Below, one piece after another: positions 35,514 through 44,189 of a DNA stretch of 64,000 nt; within the stretch, counting starts at the first letter, position 1; every line of letters begins with the position of its first letter. The stretch spans positions 62,001 through 126,000 of the forward strand of contig CADCFN010000005.1 in the NCBI GenBank assembly GCA_902800715.1. The letters run 5' to 3'. Below the pieces are notes generated by a model. That model ran no database searches and was not told the DNA's origin. It was given only the letters and a program-made list of their open reading frames with translations. This DNA comes from an uncultured Bacteroidales bacterium. GTDB lineage: Bacteria > Bacteroidota > Bacteroidia > Bacteroidales > Muribaculaceae. The translations under genes were made by a program, and so were the position numbers.

Positions 35514-36078
35514 CAACAGGAGGCGTTTGCACCGGGCCGAAGACGCTGGGCGAGTTCTTGGGCATGAATTGCTCAAACACGGCCCTGGCTTCGTCGTGAG
35601 TCACTCCCTCGGCAAGGATAGCGACCACTGTATCGGCACCGGCAATAGTTCCCAGCACCTCGGGTGGACGGCTCATATCAATATCATACGCCAAACCGGG
35701 AGCATAGCCATTGCGCGTTTTAATAACCGCCAGGTTGCCCGAGAAGGTCACCGACACGAGTCCTACCTGCTTGGCGGCGTTCGCATCAGTCTGACGCATG
35801 CTCAACAATCTGTCTTGCAATTGGTTGCTATCCGGAATGATGTACATGTAAGTATTGCGGTCGGTAGCAACTTTTGAAATCTTCAATGCCTTCAAGTCGC
35901 GCGATAATGTGGCCTGAGTCACATTGATATTGTGCTCACGCAACATGTCAGCCAGCTCACTTTGGCTACCGATGCAATTCGTCTTGATCAGATCGGTGAT
36001 CAACTGTAAACGGTCACGTTTTCTTTTCACGAGTGCTTTCTTTTTTCTAGGTTTTTTTGTTAATGTTGTTGTTTCCAT
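35506..36078 (-). CDS. argR: Arginine repressor ArgR
   Basis: 190 residues. A very basic N-terminal extension (KKPRKKKALVKRKRDR), then a winged helix with IGSQSELADMLREHNINVTQATLSRDLKAL, which is the ArgR signature, and a C-terminal hexamerisation/arginine-binding domain ending GTIAGADTVVAILAEG. Represses arginine biosynthesis genes when arginine is plentiful. Start at METTTLTKK chosen because the -7 box at 36112-36119 overlaps the further upstream ATG. In Bacteroides argR is usually followed by argG and argC; here it is followed only by an ArgC-like protein. Confidence 0.93.
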   Translation of the reverse strand: METTTLTKKPRKKKALVKRKRDRLQLITDLIKTNCIGSQSELADMLREHNINVTQATLSRDLKALKISKVATDRNTYMYIIPDSNQLQDRLLSMRQTDANAAKQVGLVSVTFSGNLAVIKTRNGYAPGLAYDIDMSRPPEVLGTIAGADTVVAILAEGVTHDEARAVFEQFMPKNSPSVFGPVQTPPVDD

Positions 36079-36111
36079 TTGAACTATATACTTAAAAGTT
36101 GGTTTGAGTTG

Positions 36112-36119
36112 CAAAGATA
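36112..36119 (-). promoter_or_regulatory. -7 box (TATCTTTG) for argR
   Basis: TATCTTTG on the minus strand, 33 nt before the argR ATG, with a TTG about 20 nt further upstream. Confidence 0.65.
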
Positions 36120-36164
36120 ATGAGACTTTGCAAATATGACAACATATTTATTGACTTTTTTCGA

Positions 36165-36203
36165 TGAAAATTCAATATTCTACAATTATTCATCATATTC
36201 AGT
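36165..36203. promoter_or_regulatory. ARG-box-like repeats upstream of argR
   Basis: TGAAAATTCA at 36165-36174 followed by two further ATTCA words (TTATTCA and ATATTCA). These resemble ARG box halves (TGAATWWWWATTCA), which would allow autoregulation. Tentative; the region is AT-rich and such words occur by chance. Confidence 0.3.
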
Positions 36204-36331
36204 AAGTTTACCACACACTACACATTATATATTTATATATATGAATACGCCATTAAACCGCAAACGCCCCTTCCCGTATGCAACATGACTAGGGGAATTG
36301 GTAGCTGAAAAACATGTTTTTGTCTATTATA

Positions 36332-36363
36332 TTTGCTAGGGCTGGAATAGTTGATTATCTTTG
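36332..36363 (+). promoter_or_regulatory. Full Bacteroidetes promoter (TTTG-N20-TATCTTTG) of the LytS kinase gene
   Basis: -33 TTTG at 36332-36335, 20 nt, then -7 TATCTTTG at 36356-36363, 29 nt before the ATG. One of the best promoter matches in the window. Confidence 0.75.
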
Positions 36364-36392
36364 CATTATCAATGATATAACCGATTTCAGCT

Positions 36393-37472
36393 ATGAGTGT
36401 TCCCATCGAAAAAAACAAGCCCCAATACCGCTACCTGCTGCTGCACATCCTGTGTTGGTCGGTGGTCATCATCGCGCCACTGTTCTTCCATAGTTCTGAG
36501 AATTCTTGGTCTCAGGCATGGGCACGATATGCACGCGCGCTCGGTGCGCCTCTCTCATGCATGATTGTTTTCTACGTGAACTTTTTATGGCTTGTTCCGC
36601 GTTACCTAGTCAAGAATAAAGACTGGAAGATATTCATCGCCCTCAATATACTGGTACTGATTTTGGGAGTATTCTTTAGTGACTTGTGGCGTTGGACCAA
36701 TCACCAGTTACTGTCCGATTTAATTGATTTCGGCAACAGGGGGCCGAAGAATCATCCTCCACGCATTCAAGGTTACTTCTATCTGTTATTGTGGCACATC
36801 CTGTTTATCGCGCTTTCGGTGGCGGTACGCATGTATCAGCGATGGCAACACCTGGAAGAGGTGCGCAAGGAAGTCGAAACAGCGCGGACCGAGGCCGAAC
36901 TGAGCAACCTGCGCAACCAGTTGAATCCACATTTCTTGCTGAACACGCTCAACAACATCTATGCCCTCATTGCCTTTGATCAGGACAAGGCACAAACAGC
37001 AGTAGGTGAACTGAGCAAACTGCTGCATCATGTACTCTATTTGAACCAGCAGGACTTTGTGCCACTTTCCAAAGAGGCCGACTTCATGAAGAATTACATT
37101 GAACTGATGAAGATACGAGTAACCGACAATGTAAAAATCATCAACAACATCAATGTACAGCCCAATGACTCCACACCGGTTGCTCCTCTCATCTTCATCT
37201 CACTTCTTGAGAACGCATTCAAGCATGGCATCTCACCTCAAGGTAAAGGCGAAATCAAGATAGACTTGAATCAGGCCGATGGTGAAATCTTTTGTGAGAT
37301 TCGCAACTCCTATTATCCCAAACGAGAAAACGACAAGAGCGGCTCGGGCATCGGGCTGGAACAGGTAAGCCGTCGCTTGGAACTCATGTACCCTGACCGT
37401 TACACCTGGGAGAAAGGGCTGACTGACGATGGCAAGGAATATTACTCTAAAATTATTGTTAAGACCAGATGA
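36393..37472 (+). CDS. LytS/YesM-type sensor histidine kinase
   Basis: 359 residues: four N-terminal membrane helices (for example LLHILCWSVVIIAPLFF and IFIALNILVLILGVFF), a short coiled coil (150-172), then a His_kinase domain of the LytS group: NQLNPHFLLNTLNNIYALI (phospho-acceptor H180). The ATP-binding half contains ISLLENAFKHGISP and SGSGIGLEQVSRRLELMY. No periplasmic sensor domain, so the signal is probably sensed in the membrane. The gene overlaps its response regulator by 4 nt (ATGA). Confidence 0.93.
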   Translation: MSVPIEKNKPQYRYLLLHILCWSVVIIAPLFFHSSENSWSQAWARYARALGAPLSCMIVFYVNFLWLVPRYLVKNKDWKIFIALNILVLILGVFFSDLWRWTNHQLLSDLIDFGNRGPKNHPPRIQGYFYLLLWHILFIALSVAVRMYQRWQHLEEVRKEVETARTEAELSNLRNQLNPHFLLNTLNNIYALIAFDQDKAQTAVGELSKLLHHVLYLNQQDFVPLSKEADFMKNYIELMKIRVTDNVKIINNINVQPNDSTPVAPLIFISLLENAFKHGISPQGKGEIKIDLNQADGEIFCEIRNSYYPKRENDKSGSGIGLEQVSRRLELMYPDRYTWEKGLTDDGKEYYSKIIVKTR

Positions 37473-38188
37473 TTATCAAGTGTGCTATAGTTGACGATGA
37501 GCCGCTGGCCGTGGAGCTGCTGGCAAGTTATGTGAAGAAAATACCGTTCCTCGAACTCTGCGGGAAATACAACAACGCTACCGATGCCCTGCACGGTATC
37601 GGCAATGAACCTGTGGACCTGCTGTTTCTGGACATCCAGATGCCGGAGTTAAACGGATTGGAACTGAGTAAAATGATTCCCGAGAGCACCCGCATCGTTT
37701 TCACCACCGCTTTCAACCAGTATGCAGTGGACGGGTTCAGGGTCAATGCGCTCGATTACCTGTTGAAGCCAATCAGCTATGCCGACTTCCTGGAGGCCTG
37801 CAACAAAGCGCTGCAATGGTTCCAACTCGTACAGCAGAATGAGCAATCCTCGACGCCTGCCCAGGAGGAGCCGACCAGCATCTTTGTCAAGAGCGAGTAC
37901 AAACTGCTGCAAATCCAACTTGACGATATCAAATATATTGAGGGGCTGAAAGACTATGTGAAAATCTACACCGAGCAATCGCAGCACCCCATCCTCACGC
38001 TGATGAACATGAAGGCAATCGAGCAGATGCTGCCCCCATCGCGATTCATCAGGGTTCACCGCTCATTCATTGTGCAGAAAAGCAAAATACGCGAGATTGA
38101 GCGCAACCGCATCGTCTTTGGCGACGTGTACATCCCCATCGGCGACAGCTACAAACAGGCGTTCCAGGATTTCATCAACTCCAAGTAG
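37469..38188 (+). CDS. LytTR-family response regulator
   Basis: 239 residues. Receiver domain (1-120) with CAIVDDEPLA and the phospho-acceptor D55 in LLFLDIQMPELNGLE, followed by a LytTR DNA-binding domain (about 140-239; IKYIEGLKDYVKIYTE and RFIRVHRSFIVQKSKI). Together with the upstream kinase it forms a complete two-component system. No adjacent target is evident; LytTR direct-repeat sites were not searched. Confidence 0.94.
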   Translation: MIIKCAIVDDEPLAVELLASYVKKIPFLELCGKYNNATDALHGIGNEPVDLLFLDIQMPELNGLELSKMIPESTRIVFTTAFNQYAVDGFRVNALDYLLKPISYADFLEACNKALQWFQLVQQNEQSSTPAQEEPTSIFVKSEYKLLQIQLDDIKYIEGLKDYVKIYTEQSQHPILTLMNMKAIEQMLPPSRFIRVHRSFIVQKSKIREIERNRIVFGDVYIPIGDSYKQAFQDFINSK

Positions 38189-38246
38189 GCCCATGCCCCG
38201 CAGGGGCTAACGTGAGCCTTTATCTCGACGAAATTACGTTTAACAT

Positions 38247-38328
38247 GTAGAGACGCAAAATCTTGCGTCTCAAGGGGGGTATGTGGATAGCGCCTCATGA
38301 TTGGAAACGCAAAATTTTGCGTCTCTAC
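38247..38328. repeat. MITE-like palindromic element
   Basis: 82 bp with near-perfect terminal inverted repeats: GTAGAGACGCAAAATCTTGC at the left and GCAAAATTTTGCGTCTCTAC at the right. Each end is itself a palindrome (GAGACGCAA/TTGCGTCTC). No coding sequence; length and structure suit a small non-autonomous element or REP pair. Located in the gap between convergent genes. Confidence 0.7.
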
Positions 38329-38356
38329 ACCAAACTCTCTAGCTCAACTTTTTCTT

Positions 38357-38779
38357 TTACGGCTGTTTCACGAGATGATAGGCATAGGCTGTGCCTGTCT
38401 TGTCGCTTTTGGTAAAAGTCACTTCCCTTGATGACTTGGAAGTAATGGTGAAATCGTTGTAGTCCTCCAAACCAGGCATCACGATATAATACACCGTGGG
38501 GTCAGGGAAAGATACGGTCATTTTGCTACCGCCATCGCTCTCCTCCCATGTGCCGTAACTTGCCACCATTTGCTCGTGGCCATACACCTGCGACACCCTG
38601 AACACCTTGCTCTGGAACTGGAAGAAGTAGTCGCCTTCGACGTTGACGGGCGTGCCGTTGGCAGTAATCTGCTCGACGTGCCATGTGCCGAACCAGATGC
38701 CGATGTCGCCGTGGTTGCGGGTGCAAGAGCACAGCACCAGCACCGACAGGATGGATATTATAAATAATGTCTTTTTCAT
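38357..38779 (-). CDS. Lipocalin-like lipoprotein
   Basis: 140 residues with a lipoprotein signal peptide (MKKTLFIISILSVLVLCSC, lipobox LCSC), so lipid-anchored. The rest looks like a lipocalin-type beta-barrel: the GTWHVEQITANG start is the typical GxW motif, and the order of short strands continues to the C-terminal YAYHLVKQ. Its start overlaps the wzi stop by 4 nt, so the genes are translationally coupled. Ligand unknown. Confidence 0.75.
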   Translation of the reverse strand: MKKTLFIISILSVLVLCSCTRNHGDIGIWFGTWHVEQITANGTPVNVEGDYFFQFQSKVFRVSQVYGHEQMVASYGTWEESDGGSKMTVSFPDPTVYYIVMPGLEDYNDFTITSKSSREVTFTKSDKTGTAYAYHLVKQP

Positions 38780-40560
38780 CGTTTCTTGAAGTTAAAAGTA
38801 CCGCAGTAGGTAATTCCCAGCATAGCGCCCCAGTTGTTGCCGTAGAGCTTGCCGCGGTCCATGGCCAGGGTGGCATTGAACATCCACCCCAAGTACTTAT
38901 ACCCTGGGTGATATTGGATACTGAGCGCCATCGAGAAGTCATCGACGCTGCCAGCGCGCGGAATGATGGGAGTACCCCATGCCTTGCGATAGGAACCTAA
39001 CAGGCGGTATCGCCAGTCCTCATGCAGCCAACCGGTAATTGCAGCATGGAAACCGCGTATCACGTTGTCGCGATAGCGCATATAGCCGTCATAGTTGTAA
39101 AGCGGAGACTTAACAAAGGGCGAGCCGATGGACATGCCGCGGCTCTGGTAACCGTTGTAGATGTAGTTGTTGTAGTAATCGTCGGCACCCGATGAGTGGC
39201 TGGTAATGGGCGTGCCAGGATTGTCATTGGGTGTCCAGTGGATGGGACCACTCTGGTTGGTGAAGTCGATATACTCAATGACAGCGCCTTCAATCAAGGG
39301 GAACCATACACCATTGCGGTATTCCAGTCCCCACAGGCCGTCAAAGCCGTTCATCTTGCCGATGCCAGAGCCGTCTTCCCACAACCACTGGGTGTAAGCA
39401 CGCAACGTCCTGCCGTCTTTCAGCTTGTACTCGAGTGCTATGTCCCAGGTGCCCAGGTGGTTGCCCTCGACGAACGAGTCTCCGGCACTCTTTCCACCAC
39501 TACCGGCAATAAACGTGCGGAAGAAGGCCTTCGCATCAGTTTTCATTTTGACGGTGTTAGTTACCTGCCCATCCTCATAGTAAGTGGCGTTACCGCCGAA
39601 CTGGCACGCCGACTGGGCGCCGATGGTGAACACAACAGGCTGATTGGGGTCGGTGCGAAAGTGCAGGCTCTTGTAATGAAGCCAAAAGTCCGTGGTGATG
39701 AAGTGGTTGTAGTAGTTGTAGTGATTCTCAAGCCACTTGTCGTCAAACTGGCGGAAGTAGCCGAACTCGCCCTTGATTTGCACCCAGCCCTTAGTGAACG
39801 GGATGTTCTGGAAATTGATGAAACCGGCGCGCAGGCCCACGGGCGGGCGGAAATTGATGCTCCACACGAGGTCACCGCTACTTAATTCGGTGACGATGGG
39901 TGAGTATTTATACGCTTGTCCTGCCATAGCAAAGATGCTGCGATACTTGGCTGTCAGGTAGGCTTGTTGGACCCATACCCGTGCAGGATGTTGTTTCTGC
40001 ACATTGAATTGACCGTTGCCCACATAACGCTGATAGCCTGCACTGGACGCATAACCGCCCCAAACTTCGACGCCCGCTCCCCAAGCAAAACGCTTGGAGG
40101 GATTTGTATTGTGAACCAGGCTGACGTTCATCAGGGCAGAATATTGCTGGGTGATGTTGCCGCCGTTGTTGGAGGAAATGTAGTAAGGGGCCAACTTGCT
40201 GTTGCCAGCGTTAGCAATCATGCCTACAGAGTAATAAGTTCTGTAAATGCAGGTCTCAGCAAGCGGCTCATGGAGCGTACTTGGATAGGGAACAGAGTAA
40301 AAAGTGCTGGAAATGCGGGGCAATAAAACCGGGTCAGCAATACTACCTTCAAATGGATGTGAATCTGGGCAGACACCAGAGATGCGGAACACAGCACTTG
40401 GAGAGGGAACAGAGGGAAAAGTTCTGGAAATGCGGAGCTCAACAGGATCGAATGTGGAATATTTAGCGCTATCTGTTTGAACACTGTCCACGGGAGCCTG
40501 ACCCACCACACCCAGGGCAGCGGTGAGCATGATGAGTAATGATATGGTGTATCTTATCAT
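38776..40560 (-). CDS. Wzi-family outer-membrane capsule assembly protein
   Basis: 594 residues with a signal peptide (MIRYTISLLIMLTAALGVVGQ). From about residue 115 the protein shows Wzi-type features: long amphipathic strands with many Tyr/Trp (AWGAGVEVWGGYAS, GYMRYRDNVIRGFHAAITGW) that would form an outer-membrane barrel. Wzi in E. coli anchors group 1 capsule. The Bacteroidetes members are only loosely tied to capsule. Residues about 35-90 are low-complexity and contain an internal duplication (see repeats). It is 14 nt behind glsB in an apparent operon. Confidence 0.8.
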   Translation of the reverse strand: MIRYTISLLIMLTAALGVVGQAPVDSVQTDSAKYSTFDPVELRISRTFPSVPSPSAVFRISGVCPDSHPFEGSIADPVLLPRISSTFYSVPYPSTLHEPLAETCIYRTYYSVGMIANAGNSKLAPYYISSNNGGNITQQYSALMNVSLVHNTNPSKRFAWGAGVEVWGGYASSAGYQRYVGNGQFNVQKQHPARVWVQQAYLTAKYRSIFAMAGQAYKYSPIVTELSSGDLVWSINFRPPVGLRAGFINFQNIPFTKGWVQIKGEFGYFRQFDDKWLENHYNYYNHFITTDFWLHYKSLHFRTDPNQPVVFTIGAQSACQFGGNATYYEDGQVTNTVKMKTDAKAFFRTFIAGSGGKSAGDSFVEGNHLGTWDIALEYKLKDGRTLRAYTQWLWEDGSGIGKMNGFDGLWGLEYRNGVWFPLIEGAVIEYIDFTNQSGPIHWTPNDNPGTPITSHSSGADDYYNNYIYNGYQSRGMSIGSPFVKSPLYNYDGYMRYRDNVIRGFHAAITGWLHEDWRYRLLGSYRKAWGTPIIPRAGSVDDFSMALSIQYHPGYKYLGWMFNATLAMDRGKLYGNNWGAMLGITYCGTFNFKKR

Positions 40561-40574
40561 GATGTATTGGAGTG

Positions 40575-41513
40575 TTATCGTTCGATATTTGCCAGATAGG
40601 AGTCGATGTGACGGCGCTTCTTCTCGTCGGCAATCTCGTCGAGGTTGATGAGAATGCCCGTTTCCTCCACGTCGCCAAATTCGCGGTTGATGGCGGTGCC
40701 CAACAGCAGCATCTTGGGCGACAGTCCCATATAGGCATTGACCAGCGGCGGGATGTTGATGCCGTGCTGGCGGATGAACGCGTTCGCCCGCTTGTAGTCC
40801 TCGCGGAAGTCGTTGCCCACAAAGTGCGCCATCAGCACGGGGTCGTCGTTACGGGTGTCGGGCAGCGGGTCGATGGGCACTACCAGGCCTTCCTTGTCCT
40901 TGAAGTAGAGGTTGAGGAAGCACAACAGCATGTCGCGGCAGTCGCGCACGTAACTCGGGTACATCGTCATCTTGCCGAACATGTACTTGACCTTTGGGTA
41001 GATGATGGTCAATGCACCCAGGCCGTCCCACAGGTTGTCGAGTGCGAACAGAGCTCGCACGCCCTCGCGCGTCGATTGGTACTCGGGACGCACAAACGAG
41101 CGTCCCAACTCGATGGTGACGGGCAGGATTTCATTCAGGAACCTGTCGCTGAACTTGAACATGTGCCCAGTGGCGATGCGCGGCACACCGTTTTCCACCT
41201 TCACGTCCCAACCGCAGATAAAACGGTAGGCTCCGATGATTTCCTTTTTATCGGGATTCCACACGAGCAACTGCTGGCACGGCGGTTCCATCAGGTCAAA
41301 CTCGTCGATATCACACGCCTTGCCAGTGCCGCCTCCTGCAGCGCGGAAAGTAATCTCGCGCAGGCGTCCAATCTCGCGCATCGTGTTGGGCGCATTGTGA
41401 GCGGTGACCACATAGATGTCGTTCTCGGCCTTGTTGGTGTGACGCAACAAACGCTCGGGCGTGAGTTCCTGCTCGATGAGTTCAACGGGGATGGGATCAA
41501 TAATCTGTTCCAT
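40575..41513 (-). CDS. glsB: GlsB-like N-acyltransferase (glycine lipid synthesis)
   Basis: 312 residues of the hemolysin-like GNAT/OlsB family: NTMREIGRLREITFRAAGGG, EFDLMEPPCQQLLVWNPDK and ELGRSFVRPEYQ are characteristic. In Bacteroides GlsB N-acylates glycine with an acyl-ACP to start glycine lipid synthesis, and GlsA adds the second acyl chain; the two are adjacent there and here. Start at ATG 41513; an upstream TTG is possible. The assignment follows from family and synteny, not a sequence comparison. Confidence 0.85.
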   Translation of the reverse strand: MEQIIDPIPVELIEQELTPERLLRHTNKAENDIYVVTAHNAPNTMREIGRLREITFRAAGGGTGKACDIDEFDLMEPPCQQLLVWNPDKKEIIGAYRFICGWDVKVENGVPRIATGHMFKFSDRFLNEILPVTIELGRSFVRPEYQSTREGVRALFALDNLWDGLGALTIIYPKVKYMFGKMTMYPSYVRDCRDMLLCFLNLYFKDKEGLVVPIDPLPDTRNDDPVLMAHFVGNDFREDYKRANAFIRQHGINIPPLVNAYMGLSPKMLLLGTAINREFGDVEETGILINLDEIADEKKRRHIDSYLANIER

Positions 41514-41522
41514 AGGCAATTC

Positions 41523-42356
41523 TTACGGTTTATTTGCACTAGGTGCCATTGCATAGACAATATCACGCAATCGCGCCGCCTCCTGTTTGGGCTTGGAGAT
41601 ATCAAGCTCAGACCAGGGGATAGGATTTCCAATTAACACATGCAGGGTAGCGCCACGCTGCTTGAACATCTCCTTGGGAAGGAATATCAGTTCAATGTTG
41701 AACTTGATGCCCAAACGCTTGCGCCACTTGGCAAAACGGTAGAAGAACTTCGAATTGCGGGCATCAAAAAATACAGGCACAATGTCCCTTTGGTAGTTCA
41801 CTGCCTGCACTACGGCAGCCTTTTGCCAAGTCAAATCGGCGATGCTCCCGTCGGGCTGCATACGTGAGCACAATCCCGCCGGGAATGTGATAAACTGGTT
41901 GTCACTGTTCAGCGCCTCTTCAATCTGGGAGGCATTGACACGCGACTGCTTGCCATATTTGTTCACGGGAAGGAAGACGTCACGCAGTGGTTCCACCGCC
42001 ATCAACAGGTCATTGACCAGGAACTTGATGCGACGGTCATACCGGTGTCCCAGTAGCGAAATCAGCGCCAAGCCGTCAAGCCCGCCCAGCGGGTGGTTGG
42101 ACACAAACATGAAGCGTCCCTCGGGCAAGCGGTCCAGTCCTGTGGCATCGACCTTGACATCCATCTCGTTAAGGGCAGCAGTAGCAGCATCAACACCGTT
42201 TTTACCCGCCATTTTCGAGAGAACGACATTGAGTTGGTCCTGGCAGATTGTGCGCTCCAGCCACCGCACCACCCAGCGCGGTATATATCGGTAGCGCGAG
42301 GACAGTCTAGCCCTGAGCACGCTATCTACATCTATTTTCATTGACTGGTTTGCCAT
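41523..42356 (-). CDS. glsA: GlsA-like O-acyltransferase
   Basis: 277 residues, PlsC-type acyltransferase. The catalytic histidine-aspartate pair is in SNHPLGGLDG (H88, D94; H-x5-D spacing), with FPAGLCSRM and IVPVFFDARNS further on. In Bacteroides this enzyme acylates N-acyl-3-hydroxyacyl-glycine to the di-acylated glycine lipid. First gene of the minus-strand operon, with a -7 box 32 nt upstream. The alternative start MKIDVDSV five codons later is possible. Confidence 0.85.
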   Translation of the reverse strand: MANQSMKIDVDSVLRARLSSRYRYIPRWVVRWLERTICQDQLNVVLSKMAGKNGVDAATAALNEMDVKVDATGLDRLPEGRFMFVSNHPLGGLDGLALISLLGHRYDRRIKFLVNDLLMAVEPLRDVFLPVNKYGKQSRVNASQIEEALNSDNQFITFPAGLCSRMQPDGSIADLTWQKAAVVQAVNYQRDIVPVFFDARNSKFFYRFAKWRKRLGIKFNIELIFLPKEMFKQRGATLHVLIGNPIPWSELDISKPKQEAARLRDIVYAMAPSANKP

Positions 42357-42387
42357 GAGACTGTGTTTTCAAACCGAATAAAACATA

Positions 42388-42395
42388 CAAAATTA
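42388..42395 (-). promoter_or_regulatory. -7 box (TAATTTTG) for the glsA operon
   Basis: TAATTTTG on the minus strand, about 32 nt upstream of glsA. Likely drives glsA-glsB-wzi-lipocalin. Confidence 0.6.
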
Positions 42396-42433
42396 GACAT
42401 TTTGCCCGAAAAATGAAAGCATGGGGAAAAAAA

Positions 42434-42465
42434 TTTGTTTTTGAATATTAAAAGTTCTACTTTTG
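42434..42465 (+). promoter_or_regulatory. Promoter TTTG-N20-TACTTTTG of the membrane protein gene
   Basis: -33 TTTG at 42434-42437, -7 TACTTTTG at 42458-42465. The leader to the ATG at 42539 is about 70 nt. Confidence 0.7.
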
Positions 42466-42538
42466 CAATAAATATTCAAACCATTTATAAGTGCATTACC
42501 CTCAGTAACGCATGTGATTAATTGGACCAAGTAGAGCA

Positions 42539-44002
42539 ATGACCAAGGAAAACAGATTGACCATGCCACGATTAGTGTTGATGCTTGCCGAGCTGACAGC
42601 ATTTGCTGTGCTCGCCGTGATAGCATCGCACCATTTCGGCTATGCTGACGGGGCACGCATCACCGTTGCCAATGCCATTGCCTATATCATACCTCGCACC
42701 ATTCTCTCACGCGCCCGCGGTAGCAACCTGACAGCACACGTCTTGCTGTTTGTTCTCACGTTTTTCCTGATTGCTGTTGACTTCAGTCGCATGCTGCTGT
42801 GGACATCTTATGAGGAATTTTCCCTGGAAATCCCTAACGTGCAAAACGATGCACGCCTCTATTACGGATGGGCACTCCAGAGCTATTACGGCAATACAAG
42901 ACTGGGCGAAATCCCCTTTCCGGGCTTCCCTTTGATGATGGTTGGCATGTGGAAAGTGTTAGGCGTCAGTGTCGTTTGGCCTGCTGCCATGAACATGATG
43001 TTCACGCTCACGTCGGTAGTTCTCACCGGCATGACTACACGCCGCCTGCTGCTCGGACGCGTCGCGGCACCTGCCACCGCGCTGCTGAACGGCGGCATGC
43101 TGCTGACATCCATCCTCTTCTACTACCTGATGATTGGCACCGGAATCCTGAAGGAGGGCTCCGTCTACCTGTCGATGTCTATGGCGGGATATGCTTTGGC
43201 ATCGATGACGGCATGTGACGAGGAGCGGCACCGGCCATGGCTCGACTTGCTGCTCTTTGTGCTCGCTTGTGTACTCATGGCGGGCGTGCGCACCACCTAT
43301 CTGTATTTTATTGCCTTGGGCGTCGCCATCATGTCATTGCCCAACTGGCGCCGCGACTGGATCATGTCACTGGCGATGATGGCCATCTTCCTTATCACGC
43401 TGTTCGTGGGGGACTATTTCTCGTCCTATTCATTTGAACGCCATGCCGAGATTGTCGGCGGCGGATGGAACATGCAACGGTTTTACATCAAGGGAGAGTC
43501 ACAGCTTCTCTACCGCGAAATACTTGACTACTATTTCCTGTACACGCCATGGCACCGCTTGCTCATGCTGCCCCTCACGATGTCCGTCCAATTCATCATT
43601 CCAATTCCGTGGGTTTACTATGAGCATCTTTCTGTCCTGAACATACTCAGCAGGCTCACATGGGGATGGTATCTGGTGGGTGGAACGGCAGCTTTCTACT
43701 ACCTCTTCATCTGCTGGCGACGTCACCAGGGTATGGGTTTCTGGGCATGGTGGCCCGCCGCCTCATTCATCGTCATGGCTTATATCATGGCGGGCTCAAC
43801 GGCACGCTATGTCCTGCCCATCGAGCCGTTGTTTGTCCCGGTTGCCATGTTTGTATTCTGTCGGTTGGCCGAGGGGCAATGGCGACGCCAGTACAAGCTG
43901 TGGTGCGTGGCTTTCGTCGTGATGCTCGCCGCTGCACTTGTCGTCTGCTACCTGTTCCAGCGCGGCATCCTCTCGGGACTCTTGGCGGCCCCTGCTGCCT
44001 GA
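42539..44002 (+). CDS. Polytopic membrane protein, possibly GT-C-like
   Basis: 487 residues with around ten hydrophobic helices and no signal peptide. The first loop after two helices has VQNDARLYYGWALQSYYGN, and a further external-looking segment is GGGWNMQRFYIKGESQLLYR. The general plan, with an Asp-rich first loop followed by many helices, is reminiscent of GT-C glycosyltransferases that use lipid-linked sugars, but no family motif is certain. Positioned divergently from glsA. Function not recognised. Confidence 0.6.
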   Translation: MTKENRLTMPRLVLMLAELTAFAVLAVIASHHFGYADGARITVANAIAYIIPRTILSRARGSNLTAHVLLFVLTFFLIAVDFSRMLLWTSYEEFSLEIPNVQNDARLYYGWALQSYYGNTRLGEIPFPGFPLMMVGMWKVLGVSVVWPAAMNMMFTLTSVVLTGMTTRRLLLGRVAAPATALLNGGMLLTSILFYYLMIGTGILKEGSVYLSMSMAGYALASMTACDEERHRPWLDLLLFVLACVLMAGVRTTYLYFIALGVAIMSLPNWRRDWIMSLAMMAIFLITLFVGDYFSSYSFERHAEIVGGGWNMQRFYIKGESQLLYREILDYYFLYTPWHRLLMLPLTMSVQFIIPIPWVYYEHLSVLNILSRLTWGWYLVGGTAAFYYLFICWRRHQGMGFWAWWPAASFIVMAYIMAGSTARYVLPIEPLFVPVAMFVFCRLAEGQWRRQYKLWCVAFVVMLAAALVVCYLFQRGILSGLLAAPAA

Positions 44003-44189
44003 CATTAAGGGCATTTTTCCAGGTATTCTCTCTTTTTTCGAGTATTTTTTTACCGCTTTGTCGGCGGATTTGCGTCATTGGTCGGCAATGTGGCGCCACT
44101 CATCGTTTTTGGTAATGTAATGCCTTAAACTTCGAGTGTGGGTTGGCGTCTAAAGGACAAGAAAACAAACAATTTAAAACTTGACGACA

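Noticed and set aside
35506-36114. Longer argR start at 36114
   Set aside because: The -7 box overlaps that ATG, so it would lie upstream of the transcript; the ATG at 36078 is preferred.
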